Below, piece after piece: positions 1 through 12,600 of a DNA stretch of 64,000 bases. How positions within the stretch are numbered: the first letter of the stretch is position 1; every line of letters starts with the position of its first letter. Source of the DNA: Apteryx mantelli (Eukaryota > Chordata > Aves > Apterygiformes > Apterygidae); assembly GCF_036417845.1 (NCBI RefSeq), contig NC_090013.1, forward strand, positions 191,001 to 255,000. The letters are read 5' to 3'. The position numbers and the translations under genes are program-made. Under the pieces are notes generated by a model. That model worked only from the letters and a program-made list of their open reading frames with translations, was not told where the DNA came from and searched no databases.

Positions 1-467
1 ACCATGAGCCCATCCAGGCCATGAACACTTGCACCATCTAAAGACACAATCAGTGGGATGCGTTGAAGCAGAGGATGCACAGCATGTAGTGGGCCACAGG
101 AGTGTTGCAATAACATACTATTCACATTGCTGCAGCAGTGTCTTGGCAGTCTAAATCTGGATCAGCACTGCACTGTGCTAGGCTCTGCGCAAACATGCAA
201 CAGAAGAAAACCCATCATCTTCCCAAGAAGAGGAGATCTGTGCTGCATCATGAGTACCCATGAGTCTTGCTGAACACAGCCTAGTTATTCCAGCTTGCTG
301 TTACCCCAGCGTATAGACAGTCTGCACATCAAGTCAGGTACAGCCTGCATCCTTTTCGCTAATCTGTTCATGTGCACATTTTCTCTCAAATACATACAAC
401 TCCCACCAATCCCCTCCAACCCAGCCTGCAGCCCCCAGAGCTGCCACAGTGCACAGCTGCTCCTCAC
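1..467. other. LMX1-like intron 6 (start), no exon seen
   Basis: The stretch follows the exon-6 donor on the minus strand. I looked for the conserved LMX1 C-terminal motifs and found none, so the last exons lie outside. Bases about 155-215 resemble a dispersed amniote repeat with a GTGCTAGGC and CAAACA core, degenerate. Confidence 0.5.
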
Positions 468-600
468 CTTCGCTATCATCATTACTCTGCCTGCTGCTGC
501 GACCAGTCCCTCTCCCGGTCCCTAAGCGAGGGTTGCCCAGCTGGTCTTGCTCCTGCTGTTGCTGCTGCTGCTGTTGCTGTCTGCGAGCAATCTTCTTCAT
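468..600 (-). CDS. LMX1-like exon 6, poly-Gln post-homeodomain tail
   Basis: The acceptor CTCCCTGCAG is followed by MKKIARR and then nine consecutive glutamines and EQDQLGNP. The exon then runs through a Gly/Arg/Ser-rich stretch to DDSEG at a GAAG/GTGAGG donor in phase 1. MKKxARRQQQQ is the LMX1 signature just after the homeodomain. The Gly/Arg/Ser stretch does not resemble the LMX1A or LMX1B tail that I recall. Remaining exons lie below position 1. Confidence 0.9.
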
Positions 601-3600
601 CTGCAGGGAGAATGAGACCCCAGATTTGCTCTTAGGCTCTGACTTTGAGAGGAGGAGAATGGGCTGCATTTAACACAGCCGCGGACACCTGCCACCTGCC
701 TTTCACAGCGACCCAGCACTTTCATGATATAATGCTGCTTAGATTCCTCTGGGCAACTCTTCATGCAGCACCTGCAATCACTGTTCCCTGAAGTTGGCCA
801 ATACAATCCATGGGAGAAATGGGAGTGACAGAAAAGGCTGTATTTTCTTTGTGGGGGATGCCATTTGCAATTTGAAAATGAAGAACTTTGTTTACTACAA
901 AGTGAAGTTTTTCAAAGCCACACATTTTCTGTTTTCACTCTTTGAATTCTGCAAAATTAGAAATGGTTTTCCCTGAAACTTCTAAAAGAAAGAAGTGGCA
1001 AATGCTTCTAATCTTTCTGATCTCACACAGTGGGGGGAGAGGAAAAAAAGCAAGTGGGAAAAATAATTAAAAATCAACACATGAAAAAATTTAAACTCTG
1101 CAAACTTCTATGCATAATTGGTTTCTTATATTCCTCCCTAAGCTTGTGCTACTGTTAGACACAGATTATAGGACTAAATGGACCTGTGGTTTGATCCTGC
1201 ATAGCTGTTCTATTCCTTTAACCATTTTCTCATTTTCTAAGTTTGCGTGATATCCCACATGAATCCAGAGCTCAGTTGCGGAGTGGGAACTGTCACTCAC
1301 CTTGGCTCTTTGATTCTGGAACCAGACCTGTACCACCCGCACAGTCAGGCCTGTCTCAGCCGCAAGGGTCTCTCTCACCTGCCCACAAAATGAAGATGGG
1401 ATGGAGAATTGAATTAGAACTTAGTTACACTCAAAAGGATTCAGGCCAGTGGTTGTGCTGAGTTGCTTCCTTATACCTTTCTGCAAGGTTTTGAGGAAAC
1501 CTCAAATGAGGCCTTGAATGCTCGCCGCTGCTGTGTGGTAAGGATGGTGCGTGGACGCTTGGAGCGCTTGTGGTCTTTGTTCTCCTCGCTGCCTTTGCTG
1601 TGTGAATGGCTACCATCTTCATCCTCACTTTTTACTGCAATGGAAGATCAGTAGCAGTGATTCAGCAAATAGTGCCCTTTCTGGGCCAGCTCTCAGGGCA
1701 GGGATTCAGAGAAACTGTCGGAATTTTGTTCCTTCCCAGGTACAACTTAGATCAGAAGCACAGAACGAAGCCAGGAGAGTCCCTGTACAGAGCTGTGGCA
1801 CTCGGGAGCACTCTGTCAGTTCGGAGACAGTACTGATGGGCCCACCTGGCCCTGTATCTTCCTTTTGATAATGTCTCAAGTCAGCCCATCCAAACCTCCC
1901 CGTATCAGGCTAGTGGATCTATGCAGCCTGGTACCCTATTCCCTGCCAACCGAAGATCCACCCCTTGGCTACCTATCTGCCATCACCAAAGGGAAAGGAT
2001 GCTACAACCCCACCCCTGACCACATCTCCTGTCTCTGAAACCTCCCCCTTGGTCCTTGTGGACCAGGCAGTACCTGTCCTCTGCAAGGCCCACCCTGCCT
2101 GCCTGGTTGTCCACCCTCAGCACCGTTCCAGCCCCAGCCCCTCACCAGACTCAGTGGGTGCAGGACTGATAGCACTCAGCATCTCCTTCTCCTTCTCATA
2201 GTCGCTGCGGCACAGCAGCTGCCCCTCCTTGAGTACAAACTCATCCCCCCGCTGCAGGCGGCGCTCACACTCGCAGCAGTAGAAGCAGTGAACGTGGTAG
2301 ACGTTCTCCAGCACCCGCATGATGAGCTCAGAGGGGGCGATGGCCTTCAAGCAGCTGCTGCACTTGGTCTGGAACAGCCTGCAAAGAAGCTCCCTGCAGT
2401 TAGGCAGTTGGACAGGGCTCACGAGGCAGTGAAGATCAGCCTTGGGTTGGGGCTCAGGGAGCCAAAGGAAGAGGGGGGCGGCTATGTGGAGCTGGGCTAG
2501 CACATCCCAGCAAGAGGTGTACAACTGTGCTTTGGTGCTTGCAGACCTTCTGTAGCCCCAGGGAGGAATAAAAACTTGTCTGGCCCAACAGTACAGAGCT
2601 CTATGTCTCCCCTTTCTGGCTAGGGCTGTTCACTTCTTGGCCTTATGTTAGGCTGGTCTTAGTGACAGGGCTTTCTTTATGACTCCTCCAGGTCAGTCCC
2701 CAGGGCCTGAATGGGCCTTGAACAGGGAATCCCATGAGGGAGGCTGTTTGTGCCCCACGCCATGTCCAGAGAGAGAAATAAACAACTGCTGAGCACCCAG
2801 CGTACAGAGCAGATGGTTCTGATGAAGTAATTTGGGATCTAAACAAATGTGAGCGGTGGTGGCTGCCGGCTGACAGCTTCTATTTAGCCACTTGACAAGA
2901 GAAAGTAATAAAATGGGGATTAATTAGGCTGTTGTTTAAACACACAGGATCTTCCCCACCAGCAGGGAACTCATAAACTGGGATTGAGAACAAGACTGGG
3001 TTAATCCTCCTGGCAAACTCTGTGGAGCAGGATGAAGAGGCTTACAGGGGTGGGCTCATCCCTTCCAAATACCACCATGGATTTGTGCTGTGCAGTGGCT
3101 TTCGGCTGAAGTGTCTGGGACATTCCAACTGGAATGGTGTGGGATTTCTCTCTCCTTTGTGTGAGTGTGTGTTTGCATGCGTGTTCCTCTCTCTCCCCGC
3201 CCCCCCCCCCTTCTTTGTCTTTCTGTAATTCACACTTGGAAAATAATAATTGAATTTGAGATGAAAAAGCTGAGAGTAAAAAGCAACCTTTTAGCCACAA
3301 CCTCTCACTATCTCATCAAGGAGCAAACTGGAAGCATGTTCCAGGTACAGTCCCAGTCCAAATCTGGGGTGAGTCCAAATCTAATCTTTTCCTAACACCA
3401 ACATCCTTCTGCTACAGCAGAAGTAGGGGGCGGGGGGAAATGTTCCATGATCATGGCTATCTGGGATCAGTCAGGAATATGTGACTTATTACTAAGCATT
3501 AGGTTATTAATGTTCCTAAACTTTAAGCCCAGATGGAACATAATGATCATTTTGTCTGACCTCCTGTTCATTGCAACCCAGAGAATCTCACCCAGGGATT

Positions 3601-6600
3601 CCTATCTCAAGCCTGTTTGCTGGTAGTGGAGATACAGCACCCTGCTTAGGCAGAGACAGCTGGTTGCAGTTTGAAGGCTCCAAGTGAAGGAGAATCCGTC
3701 ACATCCGTTTAGAAGAGGTTCCAGAGGCTAACTACCAGCTAATTTCTTATTTCCAATTTGAATATTACTAAACTCAGTGCCCAGCAACTGGACTTTGTCA
3801 TGCCTTTATTTTTTTTAAGAACTTATTATTATTAGTTATGCCAATTGTGGGAAGTCAGACCATTCTTCTTTCAAAGTTTCTGTCCTTTATCCTCTGAACA
3901 ATCCATTTGAAAGTGAGTACTGAATTTTCTTTTCATCTTGGCTGGGAGAATTACTGTCCCCAAAAGAAAGTCTGTCTTGCTTCTTTGTATGTTGCTGTGT
4001 AGCTGAATCTACTGACATGAATATCATTTGACTTAGAGACAAGCCAGCCCCAGATTCCCATCTGGTCTTTTTTTTTTTTTCTGAGACATGTTTACTCCTG
4101 TAACACACCCAGGCCAAGCTGGTTCAGCACCAGAGCCACAGTTCCAGAGACAGAAACATTAAGAACATAGGCCTGACAAACAGAAGCTTTACTTAATTCA
4201 GTGTCCTGACCCAACTGTTTCCAAGTAAGGAACAGAATACTTTAGGAGGACACTGACAGGAAAACTCCCTGTCTTATTTCACACTTCCTTTAGAAGTGTT
4301 TAGATCTATTATCAAACTTTGCCATTTTATTAATTCTTTTTATCCATATAAATGCCTGAAGCTTCCTTGGGCCTTTTTATATTTCTAGCCTCAATTATAT
4401 TGTTGGCTGCTTGGGCAAAATGTCCAGAGTGCTGCTTAGGCAGGGCAGATGATAAAAGAAAGCTTTGAGTGTGGTATCTGGCAGAGACTAGTACAGAGGC
4501 AGGTGACATCTGAGTGTATGTATTGTTTCTAACTGTGGGGGCTGCAGTGGACATGCTGACAGTGAGAGGTATGGAGCAGAACAAGGAAACGTGGAAACAG
4601 ATTGCGGAGCTGGGAAAAGAGACCTGTTCACCTGCAAGGCAACAAGCCTATTCATCCCACTGCTGTTAGGATGAGGCAGTTAGCAAGCCTTGCTTAAAGA
4701 TCCTGTCATATGCCAGATTTCCACGAAAAGGGCTTCTTTGCAGCTATCAGGTGAGGGAAGCACAGTTACTGCAGCATAACTTAATAATGCTTTTGGCATT
4801 GCAAGGCCCACACCCTCCATCTCCCAGCTAAGCCCCGAAAACAAATCCACTCTGCTTTGTACTAATTGAAGAAAACATTCAGCAAGCAGCTCATAAACAC
4901 GGTGTCAGCTCGCATTACACAAAATTAAAATTCTCAGCCCCTCCAACACCAGGAATTCCTAAAGAGGCTGGTTTTAATATTGCCTGAATCCGTTTAAGTC
5001 AAGGTAATATTGTTTGGGTTGCCATAGGAACAAAATACATCTCAGTGCTGGTAGTGGGTTACAAGGAGGCTTGGGAGACCGTGCTGTGAACACAGTTACA
5101 CGATGTCTAGAAGCAGTTGCCTAAAGAAACTACATTGAGAGACAATCTAAAAACTAACTGTGTTCCCAGGTTCATAATGACAAATGCATTTCGTGCCAGC
5201 AGAGACACAAGTAAGATCTCTGCATGCCCATGGAGAAGAGAACAGCCTATGCAGCACTGGGAGCACTTCTAAATGCCTGTTACTCACTACAAATATATCT
5301 GACTTCCTTTGGAAGGACCCATCTGCAGCTTAAGCTCCACAGTTCATGTGCCTCCATTTCTCCTAGAATCCCACAGTTGACCCAACTTTTTGACCAAGTC
5401 CCCACACTCCCACATCCTTACATAACATCCTTCTTTCCTCTAGATCCCAGCTGAATTTGATTTTTGTTACAGACTTCCTTACAGGAATTGTGATAAGGTT
5501 GTCAACTTTTATTCCTGCAAAAGTTCAGAAACCATGCAGCAAGCAGAGGGAGGTGCATATACGGAGAATTCGTAATATGGATACAGATATATCTCCCACA
5601 TCCTTCATACCAGCTTGCCTCAAATTAATTACTTTTGCAAATGATAGAATTCAATTTTCCTGCTGGAGAAGGGCTCAGCTTGGTGGAACAAGTGTCAGTA
5701 GAAGGAAGGCAGATGGGCTTGTAAGCGGGAACATCTTTGGGAATTGCAAAGAACACAGCTCTGGAGCAAGCTGAACAACTGATCAGAAGTCAGCATCATG
5801 AGAGAGGCTTGGGACCACAGGCACAGCTTTCATTAGCCTTTTCCTCATGCTGTTGGACACTGCAACACAAGAGGACCAGCGGTGCAGGCAGAATAGCAGC
5901 TTGGCAACTGCCCAATAGAGGGCAAGCACATCTGTACCACTTGCCGACTCTGAGGCAACATATGTCACCCAAGCAAGGATGAAGATATACCCTGTCTTGA
6001 GAGTAACTCTGATGCTGGGCTGGAGGCTAAATTCACCGACTGCCTACACTGTTTCTGACGGGAGATATTTGAGGCCAGCTCTGGGGCCAAATGGCTGGTA
6101 ATCTGCAGAAAATGCTGAATGCTGCCTACCTACGGGAACATATGCAACAGTGCGCTTATTTTCAGCGTGGCAAGTCCCAATACCGTTTCTCTATGGCTAC
6201 TTTTATGTCTGGACACTACTACAGACTATAGAAAGGCCCAGTACCTTTTTGAAGCTGGCTAAGTCTTTGTCCCAACAGTATCTTGTAGCGAGGAGTTACA
6301 CACTTTGTGAAAAATTTGCTTCTTTCCATTATTCTATTCCCTCACTCTACCTACAGCTTCACTCAAGTGTCCTTACTCTCTTTTTTACCATTAACAATTT
6401 TCTTCTATTTTAATAACAACATTCACCAGTGAAACAGTGGGGAAGGGCCCAGAATGTAATTCATTTTTCTCCTAGAAATTCAGTAAAGTTTCTAACTGTG
6501 GAGCAATGGGAAGAGGAATCACAGCTAAGTGTACATCTGTGTCTGGCTTTTGCACACAGAGAGCTGAGGAGCTAGGGCCTTGGTCTGAGTTCCTTGTACT

Positions 6601-9600
6601 TCTTTTCAGACATTTCATGGACTTACATCTATCAGATTCAAGTCCTGGTAAAACACCCCAACTCCTAATTCTCTATTAGTCCTTGCAGAGCAGTCCTGTC
6701 ACAGCTCAGGGCACCACTCTCCATGCAGATGGCTTTGCAGGAGGAATCGCAGCCCAGCTAGGGGCTCTGCCCCTCCCAGCTCTCCAGATGGGGATGAGCT
6801 GAGCAGCAAGTTATTTGGAAACTTCTCTGACCTGTAGTGGCAGCACAGCAGACCCTGACCCAAGCCTGGGAAGGGTAATTTGGAGTGCATACAGTTGTAC
6901 CGATGGGATTAAAAGGTGTTAATGAAGCAAGGAATAAGCTGGGAGGCCTGTGCTTCATGAAACTGGCTTATTTAGTTAGGATTTAGTCAAAATGAAGCAG
7001 TCCAGGCTTAAGCAAGGTCTGTTTACTTAACATTGAGCTGCAAAATCCATTGTAGCTGTCTGAAATATTGAAGTGGAACTTGCAAAGCCTCTTTCTACAT
7101 TTCAGGCCAGGGCTGGAGACTAGGGGTGTGATGGGGATGGGGATACACAAGGGAAATGAGGAGGTAGTCACAACACAATATGCTCTTTTATTCCCTACCA
7201 CCGTAGCCAGTTCCCCCAATTCAGTGATACAGAATGGCACTAGGAGGTTAAGGGGAAATTTTTCCTTCTGCTTAATTTCTGACTTCTTCCAGCAACATTT
7301 AGATCAGAGTGAGGGAGTGATTTGGGGGCAACAGTTATCTTTGCCTTCAGTTCCCTCCAAAGCTCTTTGTAGGTGTTACATGAATAGATTCACCTCCAGA
7401 AAGTAACTTCCACATGCTCTTTACAGCTGGGGACATTGGGGTGTGCAAGCTGCAGACCTTCTCACAGAACAGTCAGTGCTATTAGGACGCTCAGCTACCC
7501 GGGCCCAGGGTGGCCACGAGTCAACAACTCCAGAAGGAAGTTCAGAGTCAACACATTTTCCTCCCACCTCCATGTAATCTTCCACAGAATTCTACCTCTT
7601 GTCAGAGATGGCCAAGGCTCAGACGTACTCAAACCATCCAAATGCCTTGTCTCCTCTAATGTGAACAGACGGGAGCATGTACATTGGAAAAAAAATCTTC
7701 AAGACCAAAAGCTTACCAAAGCCAAACTCTCTGCTGCATGCAGAGTTCTCCCCTGGGGAGAGGAGAAACAAATTTGAAATAACAGGTGTTGGCCACCTCA
7801 CTTAAATGTTTCACTAAAAGGCACAAGGGCAGGATAAGAATCAGCAAAGAGCCACCACTGGACTATTTCTGTTGAATCATCGTGGTCACATTGAATTTAT
7901 GCTGCTAGAGGAACGACCTTCTACATCCATTGCTAGAAATAATTACTTATGAAAATGAGGGCAACACCACATTCTTGTAGAACAAAAGAACTTCGGGACA
8001 GGGACAGGGCACACAGCAGAGAGGTCTCCCCAGGGCTTTACATCTAGTACCACCAGCAGCATTAAATGTGACTGACCTTGCTTATAAAAAGTAACCAAAA
8101 ACTGCACCTTGCAAGTGTGGTCCTGCTTGGCTATACTCTCTAAATGCCCTTGGCATCCATCCAGAACGTAAGAGGTGTTACCAGCTCTGCTACCGGACTT
8201 GATTCTGTTAATGTCAGAGATGAAAACTGATGCTGAAAAAAAACACTGCCAAAAACCCAAATCACAAGCAAAACAAAAAAACAAAACAACACCAAAGAGG
8301 TTCCCAAAGCCACAGAGATTCATAAATATTAAAGTGACACGAGTGAAATGCTACTGAAAGATTTAATACTGTGCTGCCGCTCTGTCCCTCAAGGGGTTAA
8401 ACCCCCCACTGTGAGGATATTACTGCCAGCGAGGTGGCACTGAGCCATCACCATATAATCTGATGAACTCTTTTATTAAATTTCACAGGCCTGTCTTCTT
8501 TATTAAAATCTCCCAGAATTCATAGGGCGCCTGTCATATCACTGCTGAATGCTAACAAAAAATGTGTTTTTTTTTTCTCTGAGTACTGCCAGCGAGGGAT
8601 TGTGTTGCAGTGAGTATCTCTGTCAGGTGAAGGAGAGGTGGGAGGGAAGGTGCTACTGTCTAAAGAGCAGTGGGAAAAGTGGGATATATATGCCTTTGCA
8701 AGCAAGGATTCTCTCCCAGACCTTTTCCTTCCACACTCCACAGCAACATCCTGCAGGTATAGCATAGGGGCAGGGAAAACTGGTCCCAAAAATGAGTTTT
8801 ATCTGCAAGAGGTTTCCATGGGTCTCTGTACAGACAGCCCTCAGGCTGCTGGTGTACCTGCACATGCCTCCTTTCCTCTCTGGGAGCCTGGAGGGACAGC
8901 CCCCAGCTTCACGCCGAGGTGCAGCCCTTCCTGAGCCGTGCTGTGACACAAGCATGCTGCCTGGCATGCCTGCAGCACAGCTGCAGCATGGAAGGGGGAC
9001 TGCAGAGCCACACCTTGCCAGGTATCTGGGTTCTGACAGGAGCCAGCATTAACTGCTGCTTCTGAGGAAGAAAGTGAGCAGACTCCTTCCAAACAGATAC
9101 AGTACAGAGGGATGACAGTAGTATCTGCACCTCAAACAGTTCCCTCCTGCCCTTCATTTTGAGCTGCTAACACCCCATTTAACATCCAAGCTGCCTTGCA
9201 CTCACGGCTGTGCAAGAGCTATCCTGAGCTGAAAACACTCTTTGTCACCAAGGGAGTGCGGTGAAGGAGTATTCAGCTGGTCTTGAGTTTCCACAATCAC
9301 TCTCACCTCTGCAAAGTAGAGGCAAAAAAGTTCCTGCTCTGCTTTAATCCCACATTATGCTGTCTCTGAGTTGTAGGAAGGTGGAATTCAGCTGTCGAAT
9401 CTCTACAGACCTGGGCTGGACTGGAATTAGCTTGCAGCTTTGCTTTTATGTTCTTTAGAGTATGTTGTAAATGTTTTTTAATATTTCCAATAGGAAATTG
9501 TAGGAGCTCTGCCCTGAGATGACTAGGGACAGGCACAGCAAACTATTGGGCACACAGAGGTACCATGAGCAAGTACAGCATTTATTTTTCTTTAGCCCAT

Positions 9601-12600
9601 TTGAAGTTATCTCTGTAATTCAAATGCTCTTGTGGGGTCCTGTGCTTGGTGCTTTTTAAAAGACCCTCTGCAAGCTGTCAGAAACAAAAGAGCAAAGCCT
9701 GTTGCTATTGCAGCATAGTGGAGAAAAGGTGTGCCCAGTCCCAGGCCAGCCACCTTTGCACACCTGCCCAGGAAAGGGAATTGTCCTCACCCTTTTGAAA
9801 TTACTTTCTATTCCAAATGCAAACAGCTGGCATAGGACCTAGGCAGTCTGCCCCACTTTTGGGCTCAAGCTGGCTCTCGCTCAGCACTAATCTCTTAGGA
9901 CGCTCTGATCGCTGGTTCAAAAAAAATTGGAATTGCACCCCTTTTTATGGGAACTCTCCTTCTGAGAAAAGATAACGGGTCCCATACCTGCATGGCCAAG
10001 AAAATATTTCTCTGTTCTTTCTCCTGTCCCTAAAGAAGAGAACCTTCAGCTGGTTACTCCCTCCTCCTGTTTTTCCCTCTCCACTCTCTTGCCAGTCAAC
10101 AAGGCACAATCCTAAAGCTTGCTCCAGGTATGCGAATTTAAAGTTGGAGTTATCAATTCATATTGATTTTGTGCTGCCTTATTGCATGGCTCTGTGAAGC
10201 CTCCGCAGCTCCATTAGTATGCCTAGCAGGAGAAGGGTTCCTTCTCTAGTAGCTAGGGGTGATATTACCGATCCAGATAGTATCCAAACTCAATATCCTG
10301 TTTCTCCTTTTCTCATTTCCTGTTTGCAGGTCTGAATGCCAGCGTTGTCACAGTAAGAGGGGAGAAGACAGGGAAAGAGAGAGACAGCAGGACAGTGTGT
10401 GTACGAGAGAGGGAGGGGTGACAGTAGGGGTATTAATGGGGGAAGTGAGGGGGAGGGAGGTAGAGGGGCTGCAGACACTTTTTTATTACAGATTTAATAA
10501 TGACAAAAGAACATCATTAAACATTCATTAGAATTATTTAATTAAATTTTACTTTGGAGAAAAAAAAGAGATTAGATATGATGTAAAAAGCAATATTGAT
10601 TGAGAAAGGAACAAGCTTGGGAGATGTGATTTAAATTAAACTCCATGCACTCTCCCTCTTCTCTCTGTTTTAAACAAGGAAAGGGGCATGTGGTGGCACA
10701 GAGGAAGATTCAGTAGCATGCAGCAATAATGTGGCACTGTGTCTGTTGGCTGTGTCGTTGGGTAAGGCTACTGCCTGCCACCAGGAGTGACATTTGGTTT
10801 CGCACCCCAACTGTAGCCAACTTTCCTGGCAAAATGCCTCCATTACCTCTGAATGGTTTAAGAGCTCTGCACCCTGTGGCTGAGCTAGCTGTCACTAGGT
10901 GACAAGCAGGAGACAGACAAGTGGCAATTAGAAACTGTAGTTGACATCCATGCCTTGCTAGACTTTTTGTGTAGCTCTGGGCACATCCCTTAACCACTCT
11001 TTGCCATGGCTCCCTTTTTGGAATAGGGATAGCAGAACTGCCCCACTGCAAGGGCTGAGAATAAGGACTTTAAAGCAGGACTAATTTTGGAAGGAATGAA
11101 ACACTTACACAAAGCAGCCATGGCCTGAGAGATGGTCAGGGCAGTATTTCAGCAGAAAACTAAGTCTGTCTTAAGGACTGAGAGGAGAAAAGGTACATGT
11201 TTACTAATGGCTGCATTAGATAGGAAAACTTTAATGTAAAACTGCTGTAATGAGTGATCTACTACAGAGATCATGCCAAGCTAATGCAGTCAATTTCTGA
11301 ATCCCTTTCTGTGGATGCACTTAAGTGGCAGATGCTAGTTAAACATAATACAGCTTGTATTAGACATCTAAAAGGGATTTTTTTAAACCATGAAAGCTGT
11401 TAAGCTGTCACATAATAGGAACCCACCTGTTTAACTCACAAAACTGACTTATTTACAGTGAGGGAGAGCGCCATATACAGACCAGCCTGACTTATTATGC
11501 AGGGGATAGAAAGAAAGAAAAGGGAATATAAAAGTTGTGAGAAGAAAGAAAATAAAAGGCAGGCCAAAGCCCCAGGGAACAGGTCACAAACTGCAGCATA
11601 GGCTCTCCTGATCCACAAGGGCACTAGCAAGCTCTACACAAGCAGACTATGATCCAAAAGTAGTGTAGTAGTTTTATTGCATTTCCAAGACTAACCGTTT
11701 CTCCTCTGGGATTATTGGTTTGAACCCAAGTCTAAATTAACTGTGCAGCTTCCATTTTGACAGTAGCCTAGCAAAGGCTACACAGCTATGCACAAGCTCA
11801 TTAAACTGGTGCAAGGCTGTATGGCTGCTCTTAAGTCTGCTTACACTAGTTATTAATAGCTTAATTAGGGCTGTGGCCCTAAATTTACCAAGGTGTTAAC
11901 AGTGAATTACACTGTTTTTAGAGTGGATTAACGCAACCAGTTTAAAAGCATATTGTTAGTTAAACTTGTGGATCTTTTGTACAGGCCAGGCTTCCTTCTA
12001 GCTTCACCTTTCCCCTTGCACCAGCAAAAACCACACCCAGGAATCAGGAAAGGGATTTTGGATGGTGCTTCTCAGTGTAAGGCTGAGTGACCCTGATATT
12101 ACCATGGCTGTATCAGCAAGACCCCAATACTGGAAAAACTGCACGAGCAGTCGAAGATGTGTGAAGCTGCCACCAAGCTAGTTAGAATAAACTTTAATTA
12201 ACCAAATTTAAGCTTAATCGCATTAAGGGGGGGGGGAGAGTGAAAGCTGGAAGCGGTTTATGGATCTGGCTTATAATTCAATTTGTGTATCAACTAGGAA
12301 AGAAGGGGCCATGTTCTCCAGCAGCATGTTAGCAACGCATGAGGCTTAGAGTTGCCAGGCCTCTGGAGAAGACGAGTGAGCAGAAACAGCAGAGTAAAAG
12401 AGAGTGGGGACTGGAAAAGAGAAGGCAGGAGAATACTGACCTTGGAAGAAGCAAGGGAGAAGGAGCAACATAACCCCTCTGCCCATGCATGCATGCGTTA
12501 TATGGCCTCCTCTGTGCCCAACCTACAAAGCATGAGACTCTGCTATGATGCTCACTAAGGACTTTGTGATAGCTCGTGGATTTAGCTCCATGTATCCCTG

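Noticed and set aside
468-669. Read-through of the LMX1-like exon 6 donor as the true C-terminus
   Set aside because: The read-through peptide does not resemble any LMX1 C-terminus and a strong GAAG/GTGAGG donor is present. More 3' exons off the window are more likely.
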